From Streptomyces calvus (GTDB lineage Bacteria; Actinomycetota; Actinomycetes; Streptomycetales; Streptomycetaceae): 64,000 nucleotides of DNA. The translations under genes were made by a program, and so were the position numbers. The stretch spans positions 1 through 64,000 of the forward strand of contig NZ_VCNP01000055.1 in assembly GCF_006782915.1 (NCBI RefSeq), read 5' to 3'. Under the pieces are notes generated by a model that made no database searches, was not told the DNA's origin, and saw only the letters and a program-made list of their open reading frames with translations. Below, one piece after another: positions 8,945 through 19,876 of this stretch; positions within the stretch are counted from its first letter, which is position 1; each line of letters opens with the position of its first letter.

Positions 8945-9760
8945 GTGGCAGGAGTCGCACGCCGCCGTCTGGACGCGGAGCTGGTCCGCCGTAAGCTCGC
9001 GCGCTCGCGTGAGCACGCCAGCCAGCTGATCGCCGCCGGGCGGGTCAGCGTCGGCAGGACGGTCGCGACCAAGCCCGCCACACAGGTGGAGACCGCCGCC
9101 GCGATCGTCGTCGCCGAGGACGCGGGCGACCCCGACTACGTCTCGCGCGGAGGCCACAAGCTGGCCGGCGCACTCGACGTGTTCGTGCCGCGCGGGCTGG
9201 TCGTCGCCGGACGGCGGGCCCTCGACGCCGGCGCCTCCACCGGCGGCTTCACCGACGTCCTGCTGCGGGCCGGAGCGGCGCACGTGGTCGCCGTCGACGT
9301 CGGCTACGGACAACTCGCCTGGTCGCTGCAGAACGATGAACGCGTCACCGTCAAGGACCGTACGAACGTACGCGAGTTGACGCTCGAGGCGATCGACGGG
9401 AAGCCTGTGGACCTTGTCGTGGGGGATCTGTCGTTCATCCCGCTCGGACTGGTGCTGCCCGCGCTCAAGCGGTGCGTGGAACCGGACGCCGACCTGGTGA
9501 TGATGGTCAAGCCGCAGTTCGAGGTGGGCAAGGAGCGGCTGGGCAGCGGCGGCGTCGTCCGCAGCCCCGAACTGCGCGCCGAGGCCGTGCGCGGGGTGGC
9601 GGACCGGGCCTGGGAGCTGGGGCTCGGGACGAAGGGCGTGACGGCCAGTCCGCTGCCCGGGCCCTCGGGCAATGTCGAGTACTTTCTGTGGCTGCGGGCC
9701 GGTGCTGAGGAACTGGACCCGGCCGATGTCGAGCGTGCAGTGGCGGAGGGGCCGCGTTGA
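8945..9760 (+). CDS. tlyA: TlyA-family rRNA (cytidine-2'-O)-methyltransferase
   Basis: 271 residues from GTG 8945 (AGGAG at 8929-8933). The N terminus is an S4 RNA-binding domain (RRRLDAELVRRKLARSREHA onward). It is followed by an FtsJ/RrmJ-like methyltransferase with the SAM motif DAGASTGGFTDVLL near residues 95-110 and VVGDLSFIPL near 160. TlyA of mycobacteria 2'-O-methylates 16S and 23S rRNA and gives capreomycin sensitivity. It overlaps the NAD kinase start (TTGA), so the two are coupled. Confidence 0.9.
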   Translation: MAGVARRRLDAELVRRKLARSREHASQLIAAGRVSVGRTVATKPATQVETAAAIVVAEDAGDPDYVSRGGHKLAGALDVFVPRGLVVAGRRALDAGASTGGFTDVLLRAGAAHVVAVDVGYGQLAWSLQNDERVTVKDRTNVRELTLEAIDGKPVDLVVGDLSFIPLGLVLPALKRCVEPDADLVMMVKPQFEVGKERLGSGGVVRSPELRAEAVRGVADRAWELGLGTKGVTASPLPGPSGNVEYFLWLRAGAEELDPADVERAVAEGPR

Positions 9761-10662
9761 CAGAGAACCGAGCTCGTACTGTTTTCCTGCTCGCCCACAC
9801 CGGGCGGCCCGCGGCCGTCCGCAGTGCCGAGCTCGTCGTCAAGGGGCTGCTGCGCTCCGGGCTCGGGGTCCGGGTGCTGGAGGACGAGGCGCGCGACCTG
9901 CCGCTGCCGGACCACGTGGAGACCGTCAAGGAGGCCACCCCGCAGTGCCTGGACGGCTGTGAGCTGCTGATCGTGCTCGGCGGTGACGGCACGCTGCTGC
10001 GCGGCGCCGAGTTCGCCCGCGCCTCCGGTGTGCCGATGCTCGGCGTCAACCTCGGGCGGGTCGGCTTCCTCGCCGAGGCCGAGCGCGACGACCTGGACAA
10101 GGTCGTCGACCGCGTCGTGAGCAAGGCGTACGAGGTCGAGGAACGCATGACCGTCGACGTGGTCGTGCACCGCAACGGCGACATCGTGCACACCGACTGG
10201 GCGCTGAACGAGGCGGCCGTGCAGAAGGTGTCCGCCGAGCGGATGCTGGAGGTCGTGCTGGAGATCGACGGGCGGCCGGTCACCGGGTTCGGCTGCGACG
10301 GGATCGTGTGCGCCACACCGACCGGTTCGACCGCGTACGCGTTCTCCGCGGGCGGGCCCGTGGTGTGGCCCGAGGTCGAGGCGCTGCTGATGGTGCCGAT
10401 CAGCGCCCACGCGCTGTTCGCCAAGCCGCTGGTGACCTCGCCGGACTCGGTGCTCGCGGTGGAGGTGCTGCCGCACGTCCCGCCGGGTGTGCTGTGGTGC
10501 GACGGGCGGCGGACCGTGGAGCTGCCGCCGGGCGCGCGGGTGGAGGTGCGGCGCGGGGCGGTGCCGGTGCGGCTGGCCCGGCTGCACCACGCCTCGTTCA
10601 CGGACCGGCTGGTCGCGAAGTTCGCCCTGCCCGTGTCGGGCTGGCGGGGCGCACCGCACTGA
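9757..10662 (+). CDS. nadK: NAD kinase
   Basis: 301 residues from TTG 9757, which overlaps the tlyA stop by four bases. GGDGTLLRGAE near residue 73 is the diagnostic phosphate-binding motif. The conserved Asn-Glu pair is in DWALNEAAV and the Gly-rich TGSTAYAFSAGGPVV loop follows. It phosphorylates NAD to NADP with ATP or polyphosphate. The order tlyA-nadK-recN is conserved across actinobacteria. Confidence 0.95.
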   Translation: MTENRARTVFLLAHTGRPAAVRSAELVVKGLLRSGLGVRVLEDEARDLPLPDHVETVKEATPQCLDGCELLIVLGGDGTLLRGAEFARASGVPMLGVNLGRVGFLAEAERDDLDKVVDRVVSKAYEVEERMTVDVVVHRNGDIVHTDWALNEAAVQKVSAERMLEVVLEIDGRPVTGFGCDGIVCATPTGSTAYAFSAGGPVVWPEVEALLMVPISAHALFAKPLVTSPDSVLAVEVLPHVPPGVLWCDGRRTVELPPGARVEVRRGAVPVRLARLHHASFTDRLVAKFALPVSGWRGAPH

Positions 10663-10841
10663 TGCCCGGGCGTCCGGGCGTCCGGTGCCGTAGTGGGAGG
10701 CGTGTGCGGGTCGTGTGTGGCTGTCGCTCCCACGCGGCGCGGCGCACGCCGCCCCGGCCACGGGCCCTCGAGCGGCGCTGCCACTCGCCCGGGTGACAAG
10801 GGTGGGGCGGTCGCACTCCCCGGCCCGGACCTCGTAAGGTC

Positions 10842-12578
10842 GTGTCCGTGTTGGAGGAGATGCGGATACGGTCGCTCGGAGTCATCGACGACGCTGTCGT
10901 CGAGCTGTCGCCCGGCTTCACCGCCGTCACCGGCGAGACGGGCGCGGGCAAGACCATGGTGGTCACCAGCCTGGGCCTGCTGCTGGGCGGACGCGCGGAT
11001 GCGGCCCTGGTGCGGATCGGCGCGCGCAACGCGGTCGTCGAGGGACGGATCGCCGTGCCCGAGGGCTCCGCGGCCGTCGTACGGGCCGAGGACGCCGGGG
11101 CCGAGCTGGAGGACGGGACGCTGCTGGTCAGCCGCACCGTTTCCGCCGAGGGACGCTCGCGGGCGCACCTGGGCGGACGGAGCGTGCCCGTGGGGCTGCT
11201 GGCCGAGCTCGCCGACGACCTGGTGGCCGTGCACGGGCAGACCGACCAGCAGGGGCTGCTGAAGCTGTCCCGGCAGCGGCAGGCGCTCGACCGGTACGCC
11301 GGTCACGCGGTCGCCGCGCCGCTCGGCAAGTACGCGGACGCCTACAAGCGGTTGCGGGCCGTCACCACCGAGCTGGAGGAGATCACCACCCGCGCGCGTG
11401 AGCGGGCCCAGGAGGCCGACATGCTCCGCTTCGGGCTCGAGGAGATCGCCGCCGTGGAGCCCCGTGCCGGCGAGGACGTCGAACTGGCCGAGGAGGCCCA
11501 GCGGCTCGGGCACGCCGAGGCCCTGGCGTCCGCCGCAGCCGTCGCGCACGCCGCCCTCGCGGGCAACCCGGAGGACCCCGAGGGCGTCGACGCCGGGACG
11601 CTCGTCGCGGGCGCCCAGCGGGCCCTGGAAGCCGTACGGGCGCACGATCCCGTACTGGCCGCGCTCACCGACCGGATCGGCGAGATCGGCATCCTGCTGC
11701 GCGACGTCGCCGGGGAGCTCGCCGGGTACGCCGACGACCTGGACGCCGATCCGCTGCGGCTGGCGGCCGTCGAGGAACGGCGGGCGGCGCTCACCGGACT
11801 GATCCGCAAGTACGGCGAGGACGTCGCCGGCGTCCTCGCCTGGGCCGAGCGGAGCGCCGCGCGGCTGACCGAACTGGACGGCGACGACGAGCGGATCGGG
11901 GAACTCACCGCCGAACGCGACGCGCTCCGCGCCGAACTGGGCGTGCTCGCGCAGCAGCTGACCGACGCCCGCACGGAGGCGGCGGAGCGGTTCGCGGCGG
12001 CCGTGACGGCCGAACTGGCCTCGCTCGCCATGCCGCACGCACGGGTCTCCTTCGACATCCGGCAGACCGAGGACCCGGAGGGCGTCGAGGTCGGCGGCCG
12101 CACGGTCGCCTACGGCCCGTCGGGCGTGGACGAGGTCGAACTGCTGCTGGCCCCGCACCCCGGAGCGCCGCCCCGGCCCATCGCCAAGGGCGCCTCGGGC
12201 GGTGAACTGTCGCGCGTGATGCTGGCCGTCGAGGTGGTGTTCGCCGGCACCGATCCCGTGCCGACGTACCTCTTCGACGAGGTGGACGCCGGCGTCGGCG
12301 GCAAGGCCGCGGTGGAGATCGGCCGGCGGCTCGCACGGCTGGCGAAGACGGCGCAGGTCGTGGTCGTCACGCACCTGCCGCAGGTCGCCGCGTTCGCCGA
12401 CCGGCAGCTCCTCGTCGAGAAGACCAACGACGGGTCGGTCACCCGGTCCGGCGTGAAGGTCCTCGAAGGGGAGGACCGGATCCGGGAGTTGTCCCGGATG
12501 CTCGCCGGCCAGGAGGACTCCGAGACCGCCCGCGCCCACGCGGAGGAACTGCTGGCGGCCGCACGGGCGGACGGCTAG
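10842..12578 (+). CDS. recN: DNA repair protein RecN
   Basis: 578 residues from GTG 10842 (GTG 10848 is an alternative). An SMC-like ATPase: Walker A GETGAGKT near residues 31-38, a central coiled-coil region rich in Ala/Glu/Arg heptads (about 150-380), the signature GASGGELSRVMLA near 450 and Walker B TYLFDEVDAGVGG. RecN gathers DNA ends in double-strand break repair. It is separated from nadK by 180 bp, so it may have its own promoter; I do not see a clear SOS box there. Its stop codon lies inside the first copy of a tandem repeat. Confidence 0.95.
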   Translation: MSVLEEMRIRSLGVIDDAVVELSPGFTAVTGETGAGKTMVVTSLGLLLGGRADAALVRIGARNAVVEGRIAVPEGSAAVVRAEDAGAELEDGTLLVSRTVSAEGRSRAHLGGRSVPVGLLAELADDLVAVHGQTDQQGLLKLSRQRQALDRYAGHAVAAPLGKYADAYKRLRAVTTELEEITTRARERAQEADMLRFGLEEIAAVEPRAGEDVELAEEAQRLGHAEALASAAAVAHAALAGNPEDPEGVDAGTLVAGAQRALEAVRAHDPVLAALTDRIGEIGILLRDVAGELAGYADDLDADPLRLAAVEERRAALTGLIRKYGEDVAGVLAWAERSAARLTELDGDDERIGELTAERDALRAELGVLAQQLTDARTEAAERFAAAVTAELASLAMPHARVSFDIRQTEDPEGVEVGGRTVAYGPSGVDEVELLLAPHPGAPPRPIAKGASGGELSRVMLAVEVVFAGTDPVPTYLFDEVDAGVGGKAAVEIGRRLARLAKTAQVVVVTHLPQVAAFADRQLLVEKTNDGSVTRSGVKVLEGEDRIRELSRMLAGQEDSETARAHAEELLAAARADG

Positions 12579-12662
12579 GTCCTGTCGTCCGGATCGTCCC
12601 GGCGTCGGGCCCTTTCGTCCGGATCGTCCCGGCCTAGGTCCTGTCGTCCGGATCGTCTCGGC
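12573..12662 (+). repeat. three imperfect 29-31 bp tandem repeats after recN
   Basis: Three copies of a unit containing TCGTCCGGATCGTCYCGGC occur at about 12573-12603, 12605-12633 and 12634-12662. The first and third share CTAGGTCCTG, and copy one includes the recN stop codon. Short GTCCTGTCGTCCGGATC-type sequences are, as I recall, scattered in Streptomyces intergenic regions. The rest of the 366-bp gap to 12944 shows no gene and no clear promoter. Confidence 0.8.
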
Positions 12663-12944
12663 GCCGCGGGCCGATCCGGACGTCCGACCCCGGACACCGC
12701 TCCGCGCGTTCACCGGCGCGAGGAGGCGCGCGGAGCCGGGCGTTCCCACCCGAGCCCATCACTCGTACGGGTGATGAGGTGAACTGCGGGCTGCCGTGCG
12801 GGTGGACGCGACGGTGCCGGAAGGGGAGTGAGGGCTGGCATGCTTGACGGAGTACGCGTAGGAACCCGCGCGGTACACCCCTCCCGCAGGATCCCTCGGT
12901 ACGTTCCCCCGTGACCGTCAGACCCGAACCAGGAGCCCGGCCAC

Positions 12945-14081
12945 GTGACCCCCGTGAGCAGCCACTCACCGCACGGCCAGTCACCGCTGCGCACCGTGCA
13001 GGTGCTGGGCGGCGGCCATGCCGCCGGCAGCGCCCACGTGCGCTCGCTGGCCGCGGGGCTCGTCGCGCGGGGCGTGCGCGTCACGGTGTGCGCCCCTCTG
13101 GAGGCCGATCACACCTACGACTTCACCGGAGTGGGTGCCGAACACGTGCACGTGCCGCGCAGCAGCGACCCGGCCTCGGTGGCCGCGCTGCGCGCCGCCT
13201 GCACCGGCGCCGACCTGGTCCACGCACACGGGCTGCACGCCTCCTTCCGCACCGCGCTCGCCCTCAGCGGCCGGAGCACCCCGCTGATCGTCACCTGGCA
13301 CGACCGCGCGCACGCCGACGGCCCGCGCTCCCACTTCCTGCGCCTGCTGGAACGGCGCGTCGCCAAGGCCGCCACCGTGGTGTTCGGGACGACCTCCGCG
13401 CTCGTCGACCGGGCGCGCCGCACCGGAGCGCGGGACGCACGGCTGGCCGCCGTGTCCCTGCCCGGGCGGCGCGTCCCGCCCGTACGGGACGAGCCCGACC
13501 GGACCCGGTCCAAGATCCGGGCCGAACTCGGCGCCGTGGAACGCCCGTTGCTGCTCGCCGTCGGCTCCCTGGAACGGCACCGGGGCCACGACGTCCTGCT
13601 CGACGCCGCGCACGCCTGGCTGCGCCTGGACCCCGTGCCGCTCGTGGTGATCGCAGGGGAGGGGCCGCTGCAGGGCGCACTCCGGCGCCGCATCGAGAGC
13701 GAGGACCTGCCCGTCCGGCTCCTCGGCCGGCGCGACGACGTCGCAGACCTGCTCGCCGCCGCCGACCTCGCGCTGCTGCCCAGCCGCTGGGAGGCCCGCT
13801 CGCCGCTCGCCCAGGAGGCGCTCCGCGCGCGCGTGCCGCTCGTCGCGACCGCCGTCGGCGGCATCCCCGAGCTCGTCGGTGACGCCGCCGAACTCGTCCC
13901 GTACGGCAACGCCCGGGCGCTCGCCGACGCCGTCGGCCGGCTGCTGGGCGATCCCGGACGCCGGGAACTGCTCGCGGAACGGGGCGTGCGGCAGGCCGCG
14001 ACCTGGCCGACCGAGGACGAGACGGTCGCCCAAGTGCTCAGCGTCTACGACGAGTTGACCCGGCCCCGGCCGCTGGTCTGA
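12945..14081 (+). CDS. GT4-family glycosyltransferase
   Basis: 378 residues from GTG 12945 with AGGAG nine bases upstream. The N-terminal Rossmann domain begins with VQVLGGGHAAGSAHVRSLA, typical of GT-B enzymes such as MshA-like and PimB-like proteins. The C-terminal domain carries LLAVGSLERHRGHDVLLDA, VVIAGEGPLQ and the donor-binding segment ALLPSRWEARSPLAQEAL with the EX7E-type acidic pair, then AVGGIPELV. It transfers a sugar from a nucleotide sugar to an unknown acceptor. The gene is convergent with the PucR gene, 10 bp apart. Confidence 0.88.
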   Translation: MTPVSSHSPHGQSPLRTVQVLGGGHAAGSAHVRSLAAGLVARGVRVTVCAPLEADHTYDFTGVGAEHVHVPRSSDPASVAALRAACTGADLVHAHGLHASFRTALALSGRSTPLIVTWHDRAHADGPRSHFLRLLERRVAKAATVVFGTTSALVDRARRTGARDARLAAVSLPGRRVPPVRDEPDRTRSKIRAELGAVERPLLLAVGSLERHRGHDVLLDAAHAWLRLDPVPLVVIAGEGPLQGALRRRIESEDLPVRLLGRRDDVADLLAAADLALLPSRWEARSPLAQEALRARVPLVATAVGGIPELVGDAAELVPYGNARALADAVGRLLGDPGRRELLAERGVRQAATWPTEDETVAQVLSVYDELTRPRPLV

Positions 14082-14091
14082 CCCCGGGGCG

Positions 14092-15726
14092 TCACTGCGC
14101 GTGCCGCCGGGCCCGCAGCGCCAGGCTCAACGTCAGCACCGTCTGCGGGTCGTCCAGGTCGGTGCCCAGCAGCTCGCCGATGCGGGCGAGCCGGTTGTAG
14201 AGCGTCTGCCGGTTCAGGTGCAGTTCCCGGGCCGTCTCCGCCTTGCGGCCCGCATGCGCCAGATACGTCTCCAGCGTGGGCAGCAGCGGCGGCCTGGAAC
14301 GGCGGTCGTGGTCCAGCACCGCACCGATCGCCCGGTCCACGAACGCCGCCAGGTCCGGATGGTCGCGCAGCCGCCACAGCAGCAGGTCGATGTCGAGGCG
14401 CCGGGCGTCGTGCCAGGGCCGGTCCGGCAGCCCCTGCGCCGCCGTCGCCGTCTCCGCCGCGTGCCGCAGCCCCGTGGCGGCGGCCGCCCAGCCGCCGGCG
14501 GCCGGCCCGACCACCACGACCGGCGGCCCGCCCCCGGGACGCAGCAACCCCGCACGCTCCACGCCCGCCCGCAGCGCCGCCGCCACCCGGTCCGCGACCG
14601 CCGGCCGGTCCGCCTCCGCGCGCAGCCCGAGCAGCAGCGGCACCCGCCCCTCGACCGGCCGCACACCCAGCAGCACCGGCACCCCGAGCGAGGCCAGCTC
14701 CCCGCCCACCGCGCGGGCCAGCACCGCCCACCCACCGCCCTGCGGCGACAGCATGTCGCCGAGCCGCATCACCACCGGCAACAACGGCCCCGCGCCCGGC
14801 TTGAACCCCAGCACCCGCGCCTGCGCCGGCGCGTCCCCGGCGGACACCCGGCCCTCGGCGAGGTCGTTGAGGAAGTCCCCCCGCCCGCGCGCCGCCAGCT
14901 CCTCCTCCTGACGGGCCTGCATCAGCACCACGGCGAGGATGCCCGCCGCCCGCTCCGCCGCCATCCGGTGCACCGGCTCCGGCGCGCTGCGCACCGGCAG
15001 CAGCACCAGCCGCGCCCGTACGCCGCCGCTGCCCGGGCCGCCGCCGGGCACGTCCACCAGCGCCGAACCGGCCGGCGGATCGTCCTGGTGCCGGTCTCGC
15101 AGCCCCTCCCACACCTGGAGCGGGTCCGCGCCCTCGGGACCCTCCCCGGCCGCGTACAGCAACTGCCCGTCGGTGGTCTCCAGGAAGACCGGGTTGCCGG
15201 TGAACCCGGCCAGGATCTCCAGCACCTGCGGGACACCGCCGCCGCGCAGCAGCGCCTCGGTGCACCGGCGGTGCACCTCCTCCGCGCGCTGCAGCAGCGC
15301 GTAGTGGCCGTTGACGATCTCGGTGTGGATCTCCTCGGTGACCGTCACGAACGGCACCTCGCGGTGCAGCTGGACCAGCGGCAGATCCGCCGCCCGGGCC
15401 GACTCCACCAGCGCCGCGGGCAGCCGTGCGAAGCGCGGACCGAGCTCGACGACGAGGGCCGCGATGCCCCGCTCGGCCAGGGTGCGCACGAACGCCCGCT
15501 GGTCGGCCGGCCGGGTGCCCAGCCCGTACCCGGTGGTCAGCAGCAGCTCGCCGCCCTTGAGCAGCGAGGCGATGTTCGGCACCTCGCCCGCGTGCACCCA
15601 GCGCACCGTGCGCCCCAACCGGTCGGCGCCCGCCACGATCTCCGGCAGCCCACTGCGCAGCCCGGGCAGCTCCAGCGCCCGCCGCACGGTGATCCCGGCA
15701 CCCCGGGTGTCGTATCCGCTGTCCAT
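14092..15726 (-). CDS. PucR-family transcriptional regulator
   Basis: 544 residues from ATG 15726. The N-terminal domain (residues about 10-130) matches the PucR purine-catabolism sensing domain (LKGGELLLTTGYGL). The middle is a degenerate GGDEF-like region. The C terminus carries the PucR helix-turn-helix with ARELHLNRQTLYNRLARIGE near 500 and the motif TVLTLSLALRARR. Family members activate purine, amino acid or other catabolic genes. No catabolic operon adjoins it, so the target is unclear; a gap of 120 bp separates it from the upstream GH15 gene on the same strand. Confidence 0.9.
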   Translation of the reverse strand: MDSGYDTRGAGITVRRALELPGLRSGLPEIVAGADRLGRTVRWVHAGEVPNIASLLKGGELLLTTGYGLGTRPADQRAFVRTLAERGIAALVVELGPRFARLPAALVESARAADLPLVQLHREVPFVTVTEEIHTEIVNGHYALLQRAEEVHRRCTEALLRGGGVPQVLEILAGFTGNPVFLETTDGQLLYAAGEGPEGADPLQVWEGLRDRHQDDPPAGSALVDVPGGGPGSGGVRARLVLLPVRSAPEPVHRMAAERAAGILAVVLMQARQEEELAARGRGDFLNDLAEGRVSAGDAPAQARVLGFKPGAGPLLPVVMRLGDMLSPQGGGWAVLARAVGGELASLGVPVLLGVRPVEGRVPLLLGLRAEADRPAVADRVAAALRAGVERAGLLRPGGGPPVVVVGPAAGGWAAAATGLRHAAETATAAQGLPDRPWHDARRLDIDLLLWRLRDHPDLAAFVDRAIGAVLDHDRRSRPPLLPTLETYLAHAGRKAETARELHLNRQTLYNRLARIGELLGTDLDDPQTVLTLSLALRARRHAQ

Positions 15727-15846
15727 GACCCGGACGCTACCTGCGCGGATGCCCCCGGAACAGCTCGCCCCGGGCCGCGGCGGGGCCGCCCGGGGCGTGA
15801 GGGAGCGGAACGCGCACGGACGCGCGCCCGCCCCCGCCGGCCCGGC

Positions 15847-17649
15847 TCAGCCTCCGTACGCCCCGGAGGCCGTCAGACGCAGGGCGGTGTCGATGAGCGG
15901 CACGTGGCTGAACGCCTGCGGGAAGTTGCCCACCTGGCGCTTCAGGCGCGGATCCCACTCCTCCGCGAGCAGCCCGAGGTCGTTGCGCAGCGCCAGCAGC
16001 TTCTCGAACAGCTTGCGGGCCTCGTCCACCCGGCCGATCATCGCCAGGTCGTCGGCCATCCAGAACGAACAGGCGAGGAAGGCGCCCTCGTCGCCCGGCA
16101 GACCGTCGACGCCCTCGTGCTCACCCTCGGTCGGGTAGCGCAGGATGAAACCGTCCGGGGTGGACAGCTCGCGCTGGATGGCCTCGATGGTGCCGATCAC
16201 ACGCTTGTCGTCCGGCGGCAGGAAGCCCATCTGCGGGATCAGCAGCAGGGAGGCGTCCAGCTCCTTCGAGCCGTAGGACTGTGTGAAGGTGTTGCGCTCC
16301 TTGTCGTAGCCCTTCTCGCACACGTCCCGGTGGATGTCGTCGCGCAGCTGCTTCCACTCCTCCAGCGGGCCGTCGGCGTCGCCGGACTCGATGAGCTTGA
16401 TGGTGCGGTCGACGGCGACCCAGGCCATCACCTTGGAGTGCACGAAGTGGCGGCGCGGACCGCGCACCTCCCAGATGCCCTCGTCCGGCTCCTGCCAGTG
16501 CTTCTCCAGGTAGCGGATCAGCTTCAGCTGGAGCAGGGACGCGTAGTCGTTGCGGGCCAGGCCGGTCATGTGGGCCAGGTGCAGGGCCTCGGTGACCTCG
16601 CCGTAGACGTCCAGCTGGAGCTGGTGCGCGGCGCCGTTGCCGACCCGGACCGGGGCGGAGTTCTCGTAGCCGGGCAGCCAGTCCAGCTCCGCCTCGCCCA
16701 GTTCCCGCTCGCCGGCGATGCCGTACATGATCTGCAGGTTCTCCGGGTCGCCGGCGACCGCGCGCAGCAGCCACTCGCGCCAGGCGCGGGCCTCCTCGCG
16801 GTAGCCGGTGCGCAGCAGCGAGGACAGGGTGATCGCCGCGTCCCGCAGCCAGGTGTAGCGGTAGTCCCAGTTGCGGACGCCGCCGATGTCCTCCGGCAGG
16901 GACGTGGTGGGCGCGGCGACGATGCCGCCGGTCGGCGCGTACGTCAGCGCCTTCAGCGTGATCAGGGAGCGGATCACGGCCTCACGGTAGGGGCCGTGGT
17001 ACGTACAGTGCTCGACCCACTCGCGCCAGAACTCCTCCGTCGCCTCCAGCGACTGCTCCGGCTCCGGCAGCGGCGGCGGCTGCTTGTGCGAGGGCTCCCA
17101 CGACAGGGTGAAGGCGATCCGCTCGCCCGGTGCGACGGTGAAGTCGGAGTAGGTGGTCAGCGACTTGCCGTAGGTCTGGGCGGTGGTGTCGAACCACACG
17201 GAGTCCGGGCCCGCCACCGCGACCGTGCGGCCCTCGTGCCGGTGCACCCACGGGACGATCCGGCCGTAGGAGAAGCGCATGCGCAGCGTGGAGCGCATGG
17301 GCACCCGGCCCGAGACGCCCTCCACGATCCGGATCAGCTGCGGGGCGCCGTCGCGCGGGGGCATGAAATCGGTCACGCGGACCGTGCCGCGCGGGGTGTC
17401 CCACTCGGACTCCAGGATCAGCGAGTCGCCGCGGTAGGCGCGCCGGGTCGCCGTGGGCGGTTCGGATTCGGCGGCGTGCGCGGGGCCCAGCCGCCAGAAG
17501 CCGTGATCCTCGGTGCCCAGCAGGCCGGCGAAGATGGCGTGCGAGTCGAAGCGGGGCAGGCACAGCCAGTCGACCGTGCCGTCCCGGCAGACCAGGGCAG
17601 CGGTCTGCATGTCTCCGATGAGTGCGTAGTCTTCGATGCGCCCGGCCAC
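15847..17649 (-). CDS. Glycoside hydrolase family 15 protein (glucoamylase/trehalase type)
   Basis: 600 residues from GTG 17649, chosen because TGGAG lies six bases upstream and the protein then opens with the family start AGRIEDYALIGDMQTAALV; a TTG at 17709 gives 20 more residues but has no ribosome site. It has an N-terminal beta-sandwich region (about 1-220) and a C-terminal (alpha/alpha)6 barrel with GGVRNWDYRYTWLRDAA near 265 and the EEWDPRLKRQVGNFPQAFSH segment at the end, both typical of actinobacterial GH15 trehalases and glucosidases. There is no signal peptide, so it is cytoplasmic and probably acts on trehalose or maltooligosaccharides. Confidence 0.9.
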   Translation of the reverse strand: MAGRIEDYALIGDMQTAALVCRDGTVDWLCLPRFDSHAIFAGLLGTEDHGFWRLGPAHAAESEPPTATRRAYRGDSLILESEWDTPRGTVRVTDFMPPRDGAPQLIRIVEGVSGRVPMRSTLRMRFSYGRIVPWVHRHEGRTVAVAGPDSVWFDTTAQTYGKSLTTYSDFTVAPGERIAFTLSWEPSHKQPPPLPEPEQSLEATEEFWREWVEHCTYHGPYREAVIRSLITLKALTYAPTGGIVAAPTTSLPEDIGGVRNWDYRYTWLRDAAITLSSLLRTGYREEARAWREWLLRAVAGDPENLQIMYGIAGERELGEAELDWLPGYENSAPVRVGNGAAHQLQLDVYGEVTEALHLAHMTGLARNDYASLLQLKLIRYLEKHWQEPDEGIWEVRGPRRHFVHSKVMAWVAVDRTIKLIESGDADGPLEEWKQLRDDIHRDVCEKGYDKERNTFTQSYGSKELDASLLLIPQMGFLPPDDKRVIGTIEAIQRELSTPDGFILRYPTEGEHEGVDGLPGDEGAFLACSFWMADDLAMIGRVDEARKLFEKLLALRNDLGLLAEEWDPRLKRQVGNFPQAFSHVPLIDTALRLTASGAYGG

Positions 17650-18108
17650 GTGCAACTCCAGTCGAACGGCCACGTCACCCCGCAAGGGGTTGTCGCTTGG
17701 TGCGGTCAAGGGGGGTTGTGCAATGCGTCGTTGAGCTGTGAAGCAAAGCAGTCGCTCAGCCGTGAAGCAAAAGCGGCCAATCCTTGCTCAACGAACTGAC
17801 GAGCTCACGTTGTTCCGGAACTTACGGGCTGGGGTGGTGCCGTTCGGCCGGCCGGGCTCGGCAGCGAGTGTCCGAGCAGGATACGACGCACGTAGATGAT
17901 CTGTGTGCCGCTCCGGAGAACGCGGGTCCGCCGAACGAGTGAGCAAGTCGTGACGGTTCCGTGTGCAGGCACTCACACGTGTCGACGCGTGCGCGGAGCG
18001 TGGCCGGGAGCCATCCCTCCGCGGCGCTGATACGCTGGTAGCCCGTGGACCGGTGGGCCAGAAAACCCCGGAACCGCACCTCCAGACCGCGACCACGGGA
18101 GCCCCCTC
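17650..18108. other. 459-bp intergenic region between GH15 and pyrG
   Basis: No credible gene is present. Near the GH15 side, two imperfect direct repeats of CTGTGAAGCAAAGC type (about 17735-17750 and 17759-17774) lie between inverted arms CGTTGAGC (17729-17736) and GCTCAACG (17786-17793). Near pyrG a possible -10 element TACGCT lies at 18031-18036. I could not assign a matching -35. Confidence 0.5.
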
Positions 18109-19764
<1,656 letters not shown>

Positions 19765-19876
19765 CCCGCCCGGTTGTACGGTTGCCGGGGTGCGCACCCT
19801 CGTCCGGGCGCGCACCCCGGCCGCTGTTTTTCGGTCAGGGCACTCGCAGGAGCGCTGTACGTCGGGAAGGACAGGA

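Noticed and set aside
17649..17709. TTG 17709 as the GH15 start
   Set aside because: No ribosome site precedes it, while GTG 17649 has TGGAG at proper spacing and the family's usual first residues.
14101..17799. A plus-strand open frame of about 1230 codons antisense to the PucR and GH15 genes
   Set aside because: It spans two well-recognised minus-strand genes and their gap, with typical shadow composition.
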